Below are positions 1 through 9,445 of a stretch of DNA of 26,649 bases, piece after piece. The DNA is from Fragilariopsis cylindrus CCMP1102 (taxonomy: Eukaryota > Bacillariophyta > Bacillariophyceae > Bacillariales > Bacillariaceae): the NCBI GenBank assembly GCA_900095095.1, contig FMBT01000668.1:1-26649 (forward strand), in the 5' to 3' direction. How positions within the stretch are numbered: position 1 is the stretch's first letter; the number at the start of each line of letters is the position of its first letter. The position numbers and the translations under genes are program-made. The notes under the pieces were generated by a model. The model was not told where the DNA came from and ran no database searches. It saw only the letters and a program-made list of their open reading frames with translations.

Positions 1-779
1 GCATGATGATGATGTGAAGAAAATCTTTCTTTCTTTATTATGATTGGTCAAAAGACGCTTGTGCAATATGGCGGTCTGGACGTATACCGATATGTTATAT
101 ACTGTACTGGCATGCAAAAACATAAAAAATGCAGATTGATTAATTAATTAATACTGTATGATTATTGCTTGTACCCTGATTGAGCACTACGGTACTGGAG
201 ATGAACCTTTGAATTTACCTATGGTTGCTATCTTACTCTACTAGATACCCAGTAAAAAGATTTATGATTCATTTGTTGTGTGAGTGAGATGAGATGAGTT
301 GAGATGAGATGAGATGAGCAGCAGAGAGAGATAATATGCTGCTACAGGTAGGTAAATAGGTAGGTCTAGGCACATCTGTAACAGTAAGCTTGTTGCTGTT
401 GTTGTTGTTAGTTGCAGTCAGGTACACTACACTACACTATTACTAGGTGGACATCATAACACTTCATAGTTATAAGATGACATTCTAGATACCAAAATAC
501 AATCAGAGAGAGGTAGGCTTTGTCACTGGGAGTAGAACTCTCTAATATGATATATACATTGTTGATGATGTACACAGAGGCGAGGTCTCTCTCAAACTGT
601 AGGCAAAATTTACTGCATGCAATACCTTGTGTTAAGAAAATTATCTGACCTTTTGTCTAGTGATGAGTTAACATTAGATCCATCTTCACTAGCTCCTTGG
701 TAGTATAATATAGCCAATTAGGTTTATTCTTACTACTTCTATTACTACTTATTGGTGGGGTCAATTTACTAAATCTTTT
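1..779. other. gene-free left edge
   Basis: No open frame here looks like protein. The stretch holds short simple repeats, for example a GAGAT-type repeat near 284-315 and a TTG-type repeat near 398-411. I see no RNA gene or promoter that can be tied to a product. Confidence 0.5.
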
Positions 780-1366
780 GCATGAGTTGGCTGGCTCTCT
801 CTGTCTCTTTCTCTCTCTCTCTCTCTCTCTCTACTCCACAACAGTTTTCATGATGTACATATGGGCATAAAATGAAGAGTGGTGTATAAATAATAGTCAT
901 TAGTACTACACAGTCACAGGATACAATTGCTGTGTTCTTGTTGTGCAGATTTATGTATCTTCTAAAAAGAAGAGTAAGGGGCGACATCTTCAATTAAACC
1001 CACACTACAACCACCACCAAAAAATATTTACACACCAACCAACAACAGTTGTTTTGTGTGGTATCTACTAAAATATTTGTATGAATAGGCTGGCTCTCTC
1101 TCTCTCTCTCTCTCACTCACTCTCTCTACTACTCCACAACAGTGTTTATGATGTACATATAGGTATAAATGGAGAGGGGGGACAGGTATTTATTAGTAGT
1201 ACTACACAGGTACAAGATACATTCTTCTTGTCCATGTGCTGTGCAGATTTCTGTATTTTCTAAAAAAAAGAGTGAAAGGGCAACAGCTTCAATTAAACCC
1301 ACACTACAAACACCACCAAATGTTTACACCATCAAATGTTTACACACCAGCCAACAACAGTTGCTG
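780..1366 (+). repeat. diverged direct duplication, two units of about 300 bp
   Basis: Unit 1 (about 784-1050) and unit 2 (about 1083-1366) share the same order of blocks. Each starts with GGCTGGCTCTCTCT followed by a CT microsatellite, then CTCCACAACAGT, ATGATGTACATAT, a TAGTACTACACAG block, TGTGCAGATTT, a TTCTAAAAA block, CTTCAATTAAACCCACACTA and CCAACAACAGTTG. The offset is about 300-313 bp. Many point differences show that the copy is old. Small open frames here (such as 1081-1263 and 1236-1709) lie over the CT tract and are chance. Confidence 0.75.
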
Positions 1367-2782
1367 CTGGAGAATACATAACTATGGATTATACCCAAGG
1401 CAGTGCATCATGCTTTGGGTGGTTATACTTTCATTCTTGCTGTTGCTGGTTTTATTGTGGGGGGCTGTTGCATGTAGAAAAGTCTTCCTGCTAATCATGG
1501 AAATAAAAGGTTGTCATCATCTTCCTACTAAGAAGTGTAGGAGTTCAGTGAAGGCACACACTTTCACTATTGATGTTGGGTACTGGTTGGTGGTTGATAG
1601 AAACAGAACCTGCATGCTACATGCCAATATTATTGGACAGTGTTTTGTTTTTTCTTACTGCTTGGCTAACAGTAATATTAGAAATAAAAAATCCTGCATC
1701 AGGACTTGATGCACCAATAAAACTATCTCCTACATTTCAATACAACATTTATATGGAAGATAGTTTTAGTTTGTTTTATATTGTTTTGCTTGACAGTAAT
1801 AGGTAAAACCAGATAGAATGCACCAGGAGTGGATCACACCAGTACCCTTTGAATATGCAAAAGTGTCCTAGACATACCTAAAACATTCCCACACAGTAGG
1901 AGGTGTTGATTGTTTAACAAATTTGCTAACAGTGCAGAAAAGCACTTCTTACTGTTCTTTCAATTTTGGGCTAACAGGAGAAGATAAACCCAACATCTGC
2001 CAGAAGGAGTCAATATTATATTGTCCTTTACCTCAATATGCCTAGCTATGCAGCAGATTATAAGAAGATTACTCTGTTTGTTGGGTGTTTCATATTTTTG
2101 GTACACTGAGAGAAAGAACCAAACAGTTGCTGCTAGAGAATAAATAATTATGAATTATACTAAGGCAGTGCATGCTCTTGGCGGACGTGTTGTAGGTGCA
2201 GAATGAGGTGCCGAATGAGGTGCGCAATTGGAACCATCCAGAACTAGCCAGAAAAATAGGTCCTGCATGCTATATGCAATATTATTAGACAGTGTTGTTT
2301 CTTTCTTACTGCTAGTTTAAAAGGAAAATTAGACAGAACAGCATGCATCAGGGCTGGATGCATAACCAGTGATGCACCAATACATCTGTCTCTTACCTCT
2401 TACCACATTTACATGGGAAATAGTTATTGTTGGTGTACCATATTATTTGCTTGGCAGTAGTAGATAAAACCAGACATAATGCACCAGGAGTGGATCCATC
2501 AGTGATCTACTAATCAGTGATACACCACCAATATCTTATTTACTTTACCTTCATGCAATCTTTGCTTTGCATATGCAAAAGTGAGCTAGATATGCGTAGT
2601 AGATTCACACACAGCAGTAGGTGTTGATTGTTGTTCCATATTGTCTGGTTGATAGAAATATAATCAGTATGCGCCAATTCCACACTACTAGCAGCAATCA
2701 TTTTTGTCCCTTCACCATAATATTTGGCTGACTAGAGTGTAACCAAGCAGTATGTGTCATGAGCGGATTCACATCTCTGATA
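1367..2782 (+). repeat. degenerate interspersed/satellite-like repeat block (left copy)
   Basis: Several diverged copies of one sequence occur in the same orientation. The segment 1609-1850 is matched block by block by 2263-2510: CCTGCATGCTA, TATTATTGGACAGTGTT, a TTGCTTG(A/G)CAGTA block, TAAAACCAGA and ATGCACCAGGAGTGGATC. The segment near 1353-1411 recurs at about 2121-2180. Further degenerate copies of the core (a GGTTGACAGAAATAG-like start, then AGGAGTGGATCCACCAGTGATATACCA) occur to about 2780. The array is split by the transposon at 2783 and resumes at 3766. No coding potential is visible. Confidence 0.7.
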
Positions 2783-3765
2783 TGGCGTGTTCCGGCTCAA
2801 CGTGATTCGGGACTGCGCACTGTGTGACAATCTGCGGACAGACGATTTTCTACAACACGCGCTATGCAGTGAAGTACTAACTATTGGGCGAATTTTTAGC
2901 TTCTACAGAAGCTCTTCTTTCCTATAACTGACCAATCATAGGCATGCATTGAATCAAGGCGCATGCCCAAGGGTAGGTGGTGTCAGCAAAGCTCCCGTAC
3001 TTCTCTCTGTAGAATTTGCCCCATATTGGGCTTCGTCGCGAAGTTTAAAAAGTATTATTTATCGCGCACCTATGCAGTAAATAGAAGGAAAATTCCTTAT
3101 TAACACATGACAATGGGAATGTATTGAATCGAACCTCCATGGATATCGATCTATTTAACATACTCTTATGAGACGAAATACAGATCTTGGTACTCTTAAC
3201 AAGGCCAAAAATTTGGGTTGAATTGGATCTATTTTTAAGTACTTAAACTCTCTCTTAGTAAAAGACACACATGATCGGATTTTTCGAAAATATACGTCCA
3301 ACACGCCCGTTGATAATGGGTCCTCTCTTAACATAACAATAAGAATGAAAATTATCGCACTCACTAATATAACAGTAATAGAGACTTCTGTATTAGCACT
3401 TTATCTATTAATCCATTATTTGATTTTTAATCTTCCTCTCTTATGCACCTCTTCCTGGCGATTCGAAATTTGCCTTCCAGTCATATACGACCCTATATAA
3501 TTTTCCCCAGACGACCAAATTCAACCCAAATTTTTTTCCCTTATTAAGAGTATGGATATCTATATTTCGTCTCATAAGCTTTTGTTATATGGATCAATAT
3601 CCATGGAGGTTCGTTTCAATACATTTCCATTTTCTGTATCAATGGAAATAATTTTCCATTTCAATTCTTAATAATTTTAAGAATTTTCCTGTCGCGAGCC
3701 ATCGCGCATTTAAAAAATTGAGTCCCGTTGTCCCACAAAATATCACCTTGAGCTGGAACGCGCCA
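2783..3765. mobile_element. non-autonomous TA-flanked transposon with long inverted arms (Tc1/mariner-like or fold-back MITE)
   Basis: The left end reads TGGCGTGTTCCGGCTCAACG. The right end is its imperfect inverse, ending GAGCTGGAACGCGCCA, and both are flanked by TA (2781-2782 and 3766-3767). Internal arms continue the inversion: 3117-3151 pairs with 3592-3628 (shared core CCTCCATGGATAT), and 3164-3228 pairs with 3515-3578 (shared core CTTATGAGACGAAATA). A central part of about 290 bp is unpaired. Removing the element plus one TA restores a normal copy of the surrounding repeat (CTGATATACCCAAGCAAT against family consensus GTGATATACCAAT), which fixes the insertion boundaries. No transposase frame is present, so movement would need a transposase in trans. 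The superfamily is inferred from the TA duplication only. Confidence 0.8.
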
Positions 3766-3767
3766 TA

Positions 3768-3954
3768 TACCCAAGCAATAGCAGTAGTGTTGTGTTGTCA
3801 TTTACCCCTCAATATAATCTTTTACCTGTAAGAGTTAACAAGAATTGTGCAAGAAATTCTCACACAGCAGCAATCAGCAGTTCTTATCCTGATGGTATGT
3901 ATAGTATGTTTAAATAATGAAATATATGTATTTTTTTGGACCAAACAATTTTTG
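3768..3954 (+). repeat. continuation of the degenerate repeat after the transposon
   Basis: Repeat-family sequence resumes with TACCCAAGCAATAGCAG. It continues through a block around 3857 (TCACACAGCAGCAATCAGCAG) that resembles 2612 and 21819. Nothing coding is visible. Confidence 0.55.
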
Positions 3955-4430
3955 ATCAGAAATGAATACAAAATATCTCATATATAAAAGGGTTTCAGAG
4001 GACAACACCATACTGGTTGATTGCACTAGCATTCACATAGAGTGATAGAACATTGTGTTTGCCTCCTACAACTTTTCTGTTTTTGTGGTTGCCAAATGAT
4101 ATTCATTTTGCTGTTTTGGAAGGCACACAAACAACATGATTTTAGATCAAAATGAACAACAAAGTATCTCATTTGAAAGGGTTGTAGAGGACAGCACCAG
4201 ACTGGTTGATTGCACTAGCGTTCACATAGAGTGATAGAACATTGTGTTTGCCTCCTACAACTTTTCTGTTTTTGTGGTTGCCAAATGATATTCATTTTGC
4301 TGTTTTGGAAGGCACACAAACAACAACATGATTTTAGATCAAAATGAACAACAAAGTATCTCATTTGAAAAGGTTGCAGAGGACAACACAAGATGGGTTG
4401 GTGTGCACTAGCATCCATCATACCCATACT
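3955..4430 (+). repeat. recent tandem duplication, period about 190 bp, two full copies plus a partial third
   Basis: The block containing AGTGATAGAACATTGTGTTT occurs at 4041 and again at 4230, an offset of 189 bp, and it is nearly identical over the whole unit. One 3-bp difference is an extra CAA within the ACAACAACATG run. A third partial unit starts near 4363 (TCATTTGAAAAGGTTGCAGAG) and fades out after about 60 bp. High identity suggests a young duplication or recent homogenisation. The minus-strand open frame at 4215-4517 crosses it and is not believable as a gene. Confidence 0.85.
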
Positions 4431-5429
4431 TGCAAGGTCCTCTATCCTAATAATGCTTAGGTTTCTATTGAGGCTATGAAGGTTTAGGGAACTTGCATAA
4501 ACCACAAAATGGGCCATTTAGGCCCCAAAACAGGGTTTTCCACTTTTGTGCGCACCTTAGCTGGATCATCAACACAAAGCACCAAGTGTAAGTTCCCTTT
4601 GGTATATATGGTGCACCCCACCCATATATTTTGGAATGATTCATCTTTTTGAGTGTACTGTATGTCCACAAAACACTGCAAATGGGCCATTTTTGGGGGG
4701 TTATTTGATGTGTGCCGTGTGTGAGCCTACATTATGAGATACCAGTAGGCTTATAAGACTAAGGAATGTAACAATTCTCCAACCAATAGGTCAATTGTAA
4801 TCTTCATAGTTTAATTTTCAGAAAAAATGACTTTTTAGGTGTATATATTTGATGCTAAAGTTGTTATTATATACTAGACTAACAAATACGACTAAAATTT
4901 GGGCATGATTTAGTTTTTATATTGGCATGATTTATTTTTTATATTAAGTACGTGGAATGCTTCCTGTCTTCTTTTTGATGTAAGAGTTCAATGTCCAATT
5001 AAGACGCCCGTCCAGTCTTCTCTTGCGGACAAATATGAAAATTATTACCCCTGGAACACATGACATCGCACATGCTAACGCGATTACTTAGCCTATCGGG
5101 GAAATTCGCCCATCAACTCAACGCTTAAAAGAATTTTCTTTCTTTGAGAAGATCTAAATTAATTCCATCGGATGCATATACTACAGTAACTTAGTATAAA
5201 CATAGATAGCAATTTTAACACATGCATGCACATAAACAAAGTAGTCGTCGGAACTACCTGAAAAGAGATTGTCGTTAGTAACAACAAATAGTACAGTAGA
5301 GACTAGAATACTATAAAAGACACAGTATACGATGATAAATTTTTTGGACTATGAAGAATCATCAATTCTGGTAGTAACGAATAAGAATATCGATATATAA
5401 TTACTAGATCGGCAGTGAAAAAGACAGCA
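4431..5429. other. gene-free stretch before the kinase-like locus
   Basis: No credible coding frame is visible. The palindrome AAATGGGCCATTT occurs near 4506 and again near 4680. The last ~200 bases before 5430 are AT-rich and probably contain the promoter and 5' leader of the next gene, but I cannot point to a specific core promoter element. Confidence 0.4.
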
Positions 5430-5845
5430 ATGGTAGGGAAATTACTATTGCTAGCATGTATGTTATCGAATATAAAAGATATGTATCAGATTGGATATAA
5501 CAATAGTAATACCACGGAACCGTTTGCAATGGGTGGAATGATATTAATAATGACGAGTCGAGTATTATTAGGAACCACCCATTATTACCGAAGGAAACGC
5601 TGACGACGAATGATACGAATAGTATTAGCCTCAGACATCTTATCGATATGGAATCCGCCGTGCCAGCATGTAGTAGAAGTAAATGTTTCTTCCGTAGTAA
5701 AAGCCAAAATCGACAAAACAACAACGATGAAGGATATTTAATAGCAAGAAATAAGTATCATCCAAATATATATAATGAAATGAAACAATCATGGGAATAT
5801 GTCGAACAACTTGAAGAAAATATAACAGCAATCAGGGCAGTATAA
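5430..5845 (+). pseudogene. 5' part of a frame-broken gene (signal-peptide-like start plus a linker)
   Basis: Frame A (5430-5603) starts MVGKLLLLACML, a short basic-hydrophobic signal-like start, and stops at 5603. Frame B is open from 5510 to the TAA at 5843-5845 and reads like protein: N, D, S and K rich, with a short Met-initiated part from 5648 ending WEYVEQLEENITAIRAV. The change from A to B is -1 (or +2), and it must occur between 5510 and 5603 if the parts are one gene. I found no convincing GT...AG intron that would join the two frames. A GTATGT at 5458 is followed only by acceptors that give the wrong frame or lead into a stop. Alternatives are a decayed gene, single-base assembly errors, or separate small ORFs. 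Confidence 0.5.
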
Positions 5846-6588
5846 TGATCAAACATTTTTATCTAGAACCACCACAATTATTACATCTCGATCAATCAAC
5901 TTTAATTGAACTGAATTCAATGATTTCTACTCGTACAAAAAATATCAATGAAACATATTATTTTGGAAGAACAATCATAAATGAAGTACTACTAGATCAA
6001 AATAACGCTTCGTATCATCATTATGAGTTAGTAATTCAAAAGGTCCGTCCAGCACCAGATCATTACATGGTTTTGCATTGTAATGAACCTGGACGGTATT
6101 ATTTAGATAGATCTGGTATGTCGTTAGATGAAATGGTAACAACAATTGGTTCCCTCAGAAGTAGTGAACAGATATCAACAGGATCAACAGGAACAGCAGC
6201 AACAGAAATAGCAACAACACAATACTTCAATCAAACTTATTTTAATAAACAAATGAACGACCTACAATATATAATGAAATATGAAATCAAATTATGGAAA
6301 GATTTTCAAATTTTAATTAATACACGTGGACAAATATATCATATTGATTTAGATCGTGTATATCAGAATTCGTTTTGGAATACAATACAGGAACGAATAT
6401 ATGAGTACTCAACTATTATTACTGGTAGTAGTACTACTAATAATTGTATTAAGTTTATCAATGAAACATCCACAGAAATAATAATCACTGCTGCTGCTGC
6501 TGCTGCTGCTCATGCTCATGCTCATGTTCATGCTCATGCTACTGCTCATGCTCATGCTACCCAAAATGGTACCCGAAAGTTTGTATGA
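5845..6588 (+). CDS. 3' part of the same locus: possible protein-kinase-like protein with a poly-Ala/His-Ala tail
   Basis: The frame codes 247 residues. Its start ATG shares one base with the stop of the preceding frame (TAATG). Without that break, the text would run on from ITAIRAV into MIKHFYLEPPQLLHL as one domain. Residues 152-171 read KDFQILINTRGQIYHIDLDR. This resembles the catalytic-loop to DFG region of small atypical kinases, with D153 and the D168-L-D170-R171 block. The usual HRD and the full N-lobe are not recognisable, so kinase activity is only a guess. The C-terminus is a run of Ala followed by His-Ala repeats, coded by GCT and then GCTCAT units (about 6488-6560), before TQNGTRKFV. 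The frame upstream is open from 5815, so a -1 shift between 5815 and 5845 would fuse it to the preceding part. Confidence 0.55.
   Translation: MIKHFYLEPPQLLHLDQSTLIELNSMISTRTKNINETYYFGRTIINEVLLDQNNASYHHYELVIQKVRPAPDHYMVLHCNEPGRYYLDRSGMSLDEMVTTIGSLRSSEQISTGSTGTAATEIATTQYFNQTYFNKQMNDLQYIMKYEIKLWKDFQILINTRGQIYHIDLDRVYQNSFWNTIQERIYEYSTIITGSSTTNNCIKFINETSTEIIITAAAAAAAHAHAHVHAHATAHAHATQNGTRKFV
6488..6560 (+). repeat. in-frame GCT and GCTCAT microsatellite
   Basis: About eight GCT triplets are followed by imperfect GCTCAT hexamers inside the C-terminal coding part of the kinase-like frame. The reading frame is kept, so the tract changes only the number of Ala and His-Ala residues. Length variation between individuals is likely. 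Confidence 0.85.
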
Positions 6589-7778
6589 TGGTTTTCTTTT
6601 TATGGCTTGTAGGGAGAATTTATTGAATTTTTTGTTCTATGCTTTAGTGTACTTCTTTTTAGATACGCCCATTCTTATATTATAGAGTCCACCATTATTG
6701 TTGTTGAATTCCTATTGCTATTCATTTTCACGTGGATAGTAGTTGAGATATATTACGAATGTATACGATCTCTAAACCTGGAGGTAGTAGCGGTGACTAG
6801 TATCAGCTGAGACAGAGACGTCATATCTTTGATTAGGATCATTGGATCGTTTGCCAAAAGAAACCATTGTCACATTTCGGGTCGCTGTTGAAAAAAAATA
6901 ATAGAAACTCTTATTATATCCATGTTTGCATGGACCTCCAACTATTTTGCAGGAACCAATTAACACCTCTCCAAGTACGGAAGGTGATATTCCTACAACA
7001 CCACATTGGTCTTCGTCATCTGACTCTGGCACTATTAGACACGTATCCCACCTAATAACCACAATAACGCTGTATAGTGGTCGAATTTCGGTGCTACTTG
7101 GAACACTCAATCCTTCGTCCCCAAAAATTGTCGAACACTAACGGCGAAACATCAATCAACAACATCGATCGGATGGTTGCAGGGTAGCAACAACGATGAC
7201 GACGACGGAGGTGTTGTGATCAATCGAATCTAAACAGTTGTAACAACAACAGCGACGACGACGCCAAGAAATATTAGCGATGACGGATGCACAAATCATT
7301 CAATAGCAATTTCACAACGATCAAGACACACCCTTATGCACAATCGTGCATCATTCGTGTTGGGACGTATTCTTATGATTTTACGACTAAGGTTTACAAC
7401 GCACGAACAATTCAAAACTCGTTTTTTTCGGCTAACTTGCGTGACTCGACTCGACTCACTCTAAAACGCATCGATATAAACTCGGTACAGTAGAAGTTTT
7501 CACAGTTGCTTGCTTCCTCACATTTTCGTCCAAGACTTCTTTCAACGCAACGCGAAACAAAAACATCAGATCTGAAAAATGATTATATTACTATGTGCAA
7601 CGACATAGCTACCGGTAAGGTATCTACAGTATGAGACTACGATAGCACTGATTTGATTTTTTTTGATATCAACTAATTCTTCATCCGTATCTTAAGACAA
7701 GAAGACACTATATACTAAATCATTATTACTGCGACGGGAAATATAACATAAGAAAATATAATTGAATAGAAACGTACC
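6589..7778. other. intergenic region, possibly with the next gene's promoter and leader
   Basis: No gene is supported. A minus-strand frame of 112 codons (6772-7110) and overlapping plus-strand frames (6867-7055, 6926-7141) are open. None shows a domain or a codon pattern like the neighbours, and the 6926 frame lacks an ATG at its start. Around 7180-7290 the DNA is rich in GACGACGACG and CAACAACA triplet runs. The bases just before 7779 are AT-rich with ACC before the ATG. Confidence 0.4.
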
Positions 7779-8849
7779 ATGAAGATTCTTACTGAAGACG
7801 AGGATGATCAACATCAACATCAACAGCATCATCATCAACATCATCATCAACATCAACAGCATCAACATCAGGATGTAGTAGAAGAATCACATCCTCCATC
7901 ACTTACATATCGTTTAGATCAGGATAATATTGCTCCTGCTGCAACGGAAGATTATTACGAGGATGAGTATTATGACGACGACGAGGAAAGTAGTAGTAGA
8001 GAAAGAAGAGGCGGATGTAAAAAAGATATCTGCACCGCTATCACTTGTTTTCATGGATGTTATAAAACTCCTCAAAGTCGACATTCGACTGTCATTATCA
8101 AAGTAGATGGATTGATTCACGACGACGACGACGACGAAAATAATAACAATGATGATACATTATTATCTCATCAAACATCATCAGCAGCATACTACGTCGT
8201 GATTGGTCGAAGTTTGTTAATATTTGTGATGTTAGCAATTATGACAGTAATTATTTTTGTGAATTCTACTACTACTACAACACAGACGAGTGGCGCAGTA
8301 GCCCAGCTGCCACCACTACCACCACCACCACCGACTTCCGAATTATCAAGTTTATCGACTTCTTCTTCCATTCTACATCCAATGGACGGCGTACCACATT
8401 CCGATGGAGAGTATCATTATGAAGGTATTGGACATAATGTACTTGCACCGCATATCAGCAGTAGCAGTAGCAGTGTTAGTAGCAGTAGCAGTGGTACGGA
8501 TGGAGTGACGGCGGCTCCACCACCGACATCTACACCGCTATTACATCCAGTAATAATGGATGGAGAACCTCATCAAGAAGATGAATATCATTATGAAAGT
8601 ATTGGTCACATTATCCTCCCAGTCGATGATTCATCAACAAGTTATCATCCCTCATCAAAAAATACTGTACCATCGTCAGTACCAACGATTAGTAGTAGTA
8701 ACAGTACCAGCATCTCATCAATGTTTGCATATGCATTAAATAGTAATAATAAAGAAGAGGAAGAGGAAGAAGGCAGTAGTGGTAATAGTAATGGTCAAAT
8801 AAATTATCGACAACGGACATTACTTCGTGGACGGAAAGATTATTTTTAA
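7779..8849 (+). CDS. single-pass membrane protein of unknown function with a duplicated HPxxDGxPHxxxEYHYExIGH motif
   Basis: The protein has 356 residues in a single exon. The N-terminal ~130 residues have a Gln/His-rich run, acidic runs (DDDEE, DDDDDEN) and a Cys-containing block (GGCKKDICTAITCFHGCYK). There is no N-terminal signal peptide. One strongly hydrophobic segment at about residues 138-162 (YYVVIGRSLLIFVMLAIMTV and onward) should span a membrane, giving a short basic/acidic N-side and a ~190-residue Ser/Thr/Pro-rich C-side. The C-side carries a duplicated motif at residues 198-219 and 254-277, both with LHP, a DG, PH, EYHYE and IGH. Linkers are poly-Ser, coded by AGTAGC-type repeats. 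I do not recognise the family. The composition resembles lineage-specific diatom membrane or cell-surface proteins, which is inference. Codon use is AT-rich like the neighbours. Confidence 0.75.
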   Translation: MKILTEDEDDQHQHQQHHHQHHHQHQQHQHQDVVEESHPPSLTYRLDQDNIAPAATEDYYEDEYYDDDEESSSRERRGGCKKDICTAITCFHGCYKTPQSRHSTVIIKVDGLIHDDDDDENNNNDDTLLSHQTSSAAYYVVIGRSLLIFVMLAIMTVIIFVNSTTTTTQTSGAVAQLPPLPPPPPTSELSSLSTSSSILHPMDGVPHSDGEYHYEGIGHNVLAPHISSSSSSVSSSSSGTDGVTAAPPPTSTPLLHPVIMDGEPHQEDEYHYESIGHIILPVDDSSTSYHPSSKNTVPSSVPTISSSNSTSISSMFAYALNSNNKEEEEEEGSSGNSNGQINYRQRTLLRGRKDYF

Positions 8850-9445
8850 ACAAAATGTAATGTCATGAATTGAATGAATGAATGAAACCAAAGAGAGAGA
8901 GCAGAGAGAGCAGATAGATAGATAGATAGATATGCTAAAATATGATAGTAGTTGTAATATATATATGTTAGTATCTCAGACTTTTCTTTTTTCTTCTTGT
9001 TACGATAGTCGAGCAGTATTTTCGCTAGAAAGGATAGTATGTAATAAGAGTATGGCTCATATGTATGTGCGTATGCATAGTAGAGTACGTAGTGTACCTC
9101 GTACAACATACAAGAAAATGTGTACAGTAGTTAGTAGTAAAGTTACTTTAGTGCGTTGTTTTTGAGAGCGAAACCACGAAAACGCACACACCGCGACTGA
9201 CTGAAAGTAATGTCAGAGTGCGCGCTCTTTACAGTGATGCTAACTTACTAGTGCACGTGCCCAAAACAGACCAACTTCAAATTTAAAAATCGAAAAGAAG
9301 AGACAAAAAAGAAAACGTAAAAAAAAATATGCTTCGCAGCTGAATAAACAATGCGATCTTCGTATTACAAAATAATACTTACCCAATCATTTTAACAACA
9401 ATCCCACCAACATCAACATCAACACCAACATCAACACCAACAACT
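8850..9445. other. intergenic region with simple repeats and probable promoter of the next gene
   Basis: GAATGAATGAATGAA (from about 8869) and a GATA run (about 8913-8930) follow the stop. Around 9171-9260 the DNA is locally GC-rich with many CpG (GAAAACGCACACACCGCG, GTGCGCGCTC). Just before the ATG at 9446 is a run of CAACATCAACACCAACATCAACACC. Small frames here (8846-9109 minus, 8932-9165 plus) are low-complexity and not believed. Confidence 0.45.

Noticed and set aside
3155-3364. 69-codon minus-strand frame inside the transposon
   Set aside because: Too short, with no transposase motif. It lies largely in the inverted arm.
4215-4690. Minus-strand frames of 65-100 codons
   Set aside because: They cross the ~190-bp tandem duplication and its flank, have no domain, and overlap each other in different frames.
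5458-5506. Possible mini-intron GTATGT...AG in the 5' part of the kinase-like locus
   Set aside because: The acceptor at 5489 leads into a stop at 5498, and the one at 5506 gives the wrong frame. The intron would also be very short.
5404-5831. Minus-strand frames of 63 and 106 codons opposite the kinase-like locus
   Set aside because: They are antisense shadows of the plus-strand protein-like frames, and rich in Tyr, Leu and Ser as expected from the reverse complement.
6772-7141. 112-codon minus-strand frame and two plus-strand frames in the same place
   Set aside because: No family resemblance. The plus-strand 6926 frame begins with TTG rather than ATG, and composition does not favour either strand.
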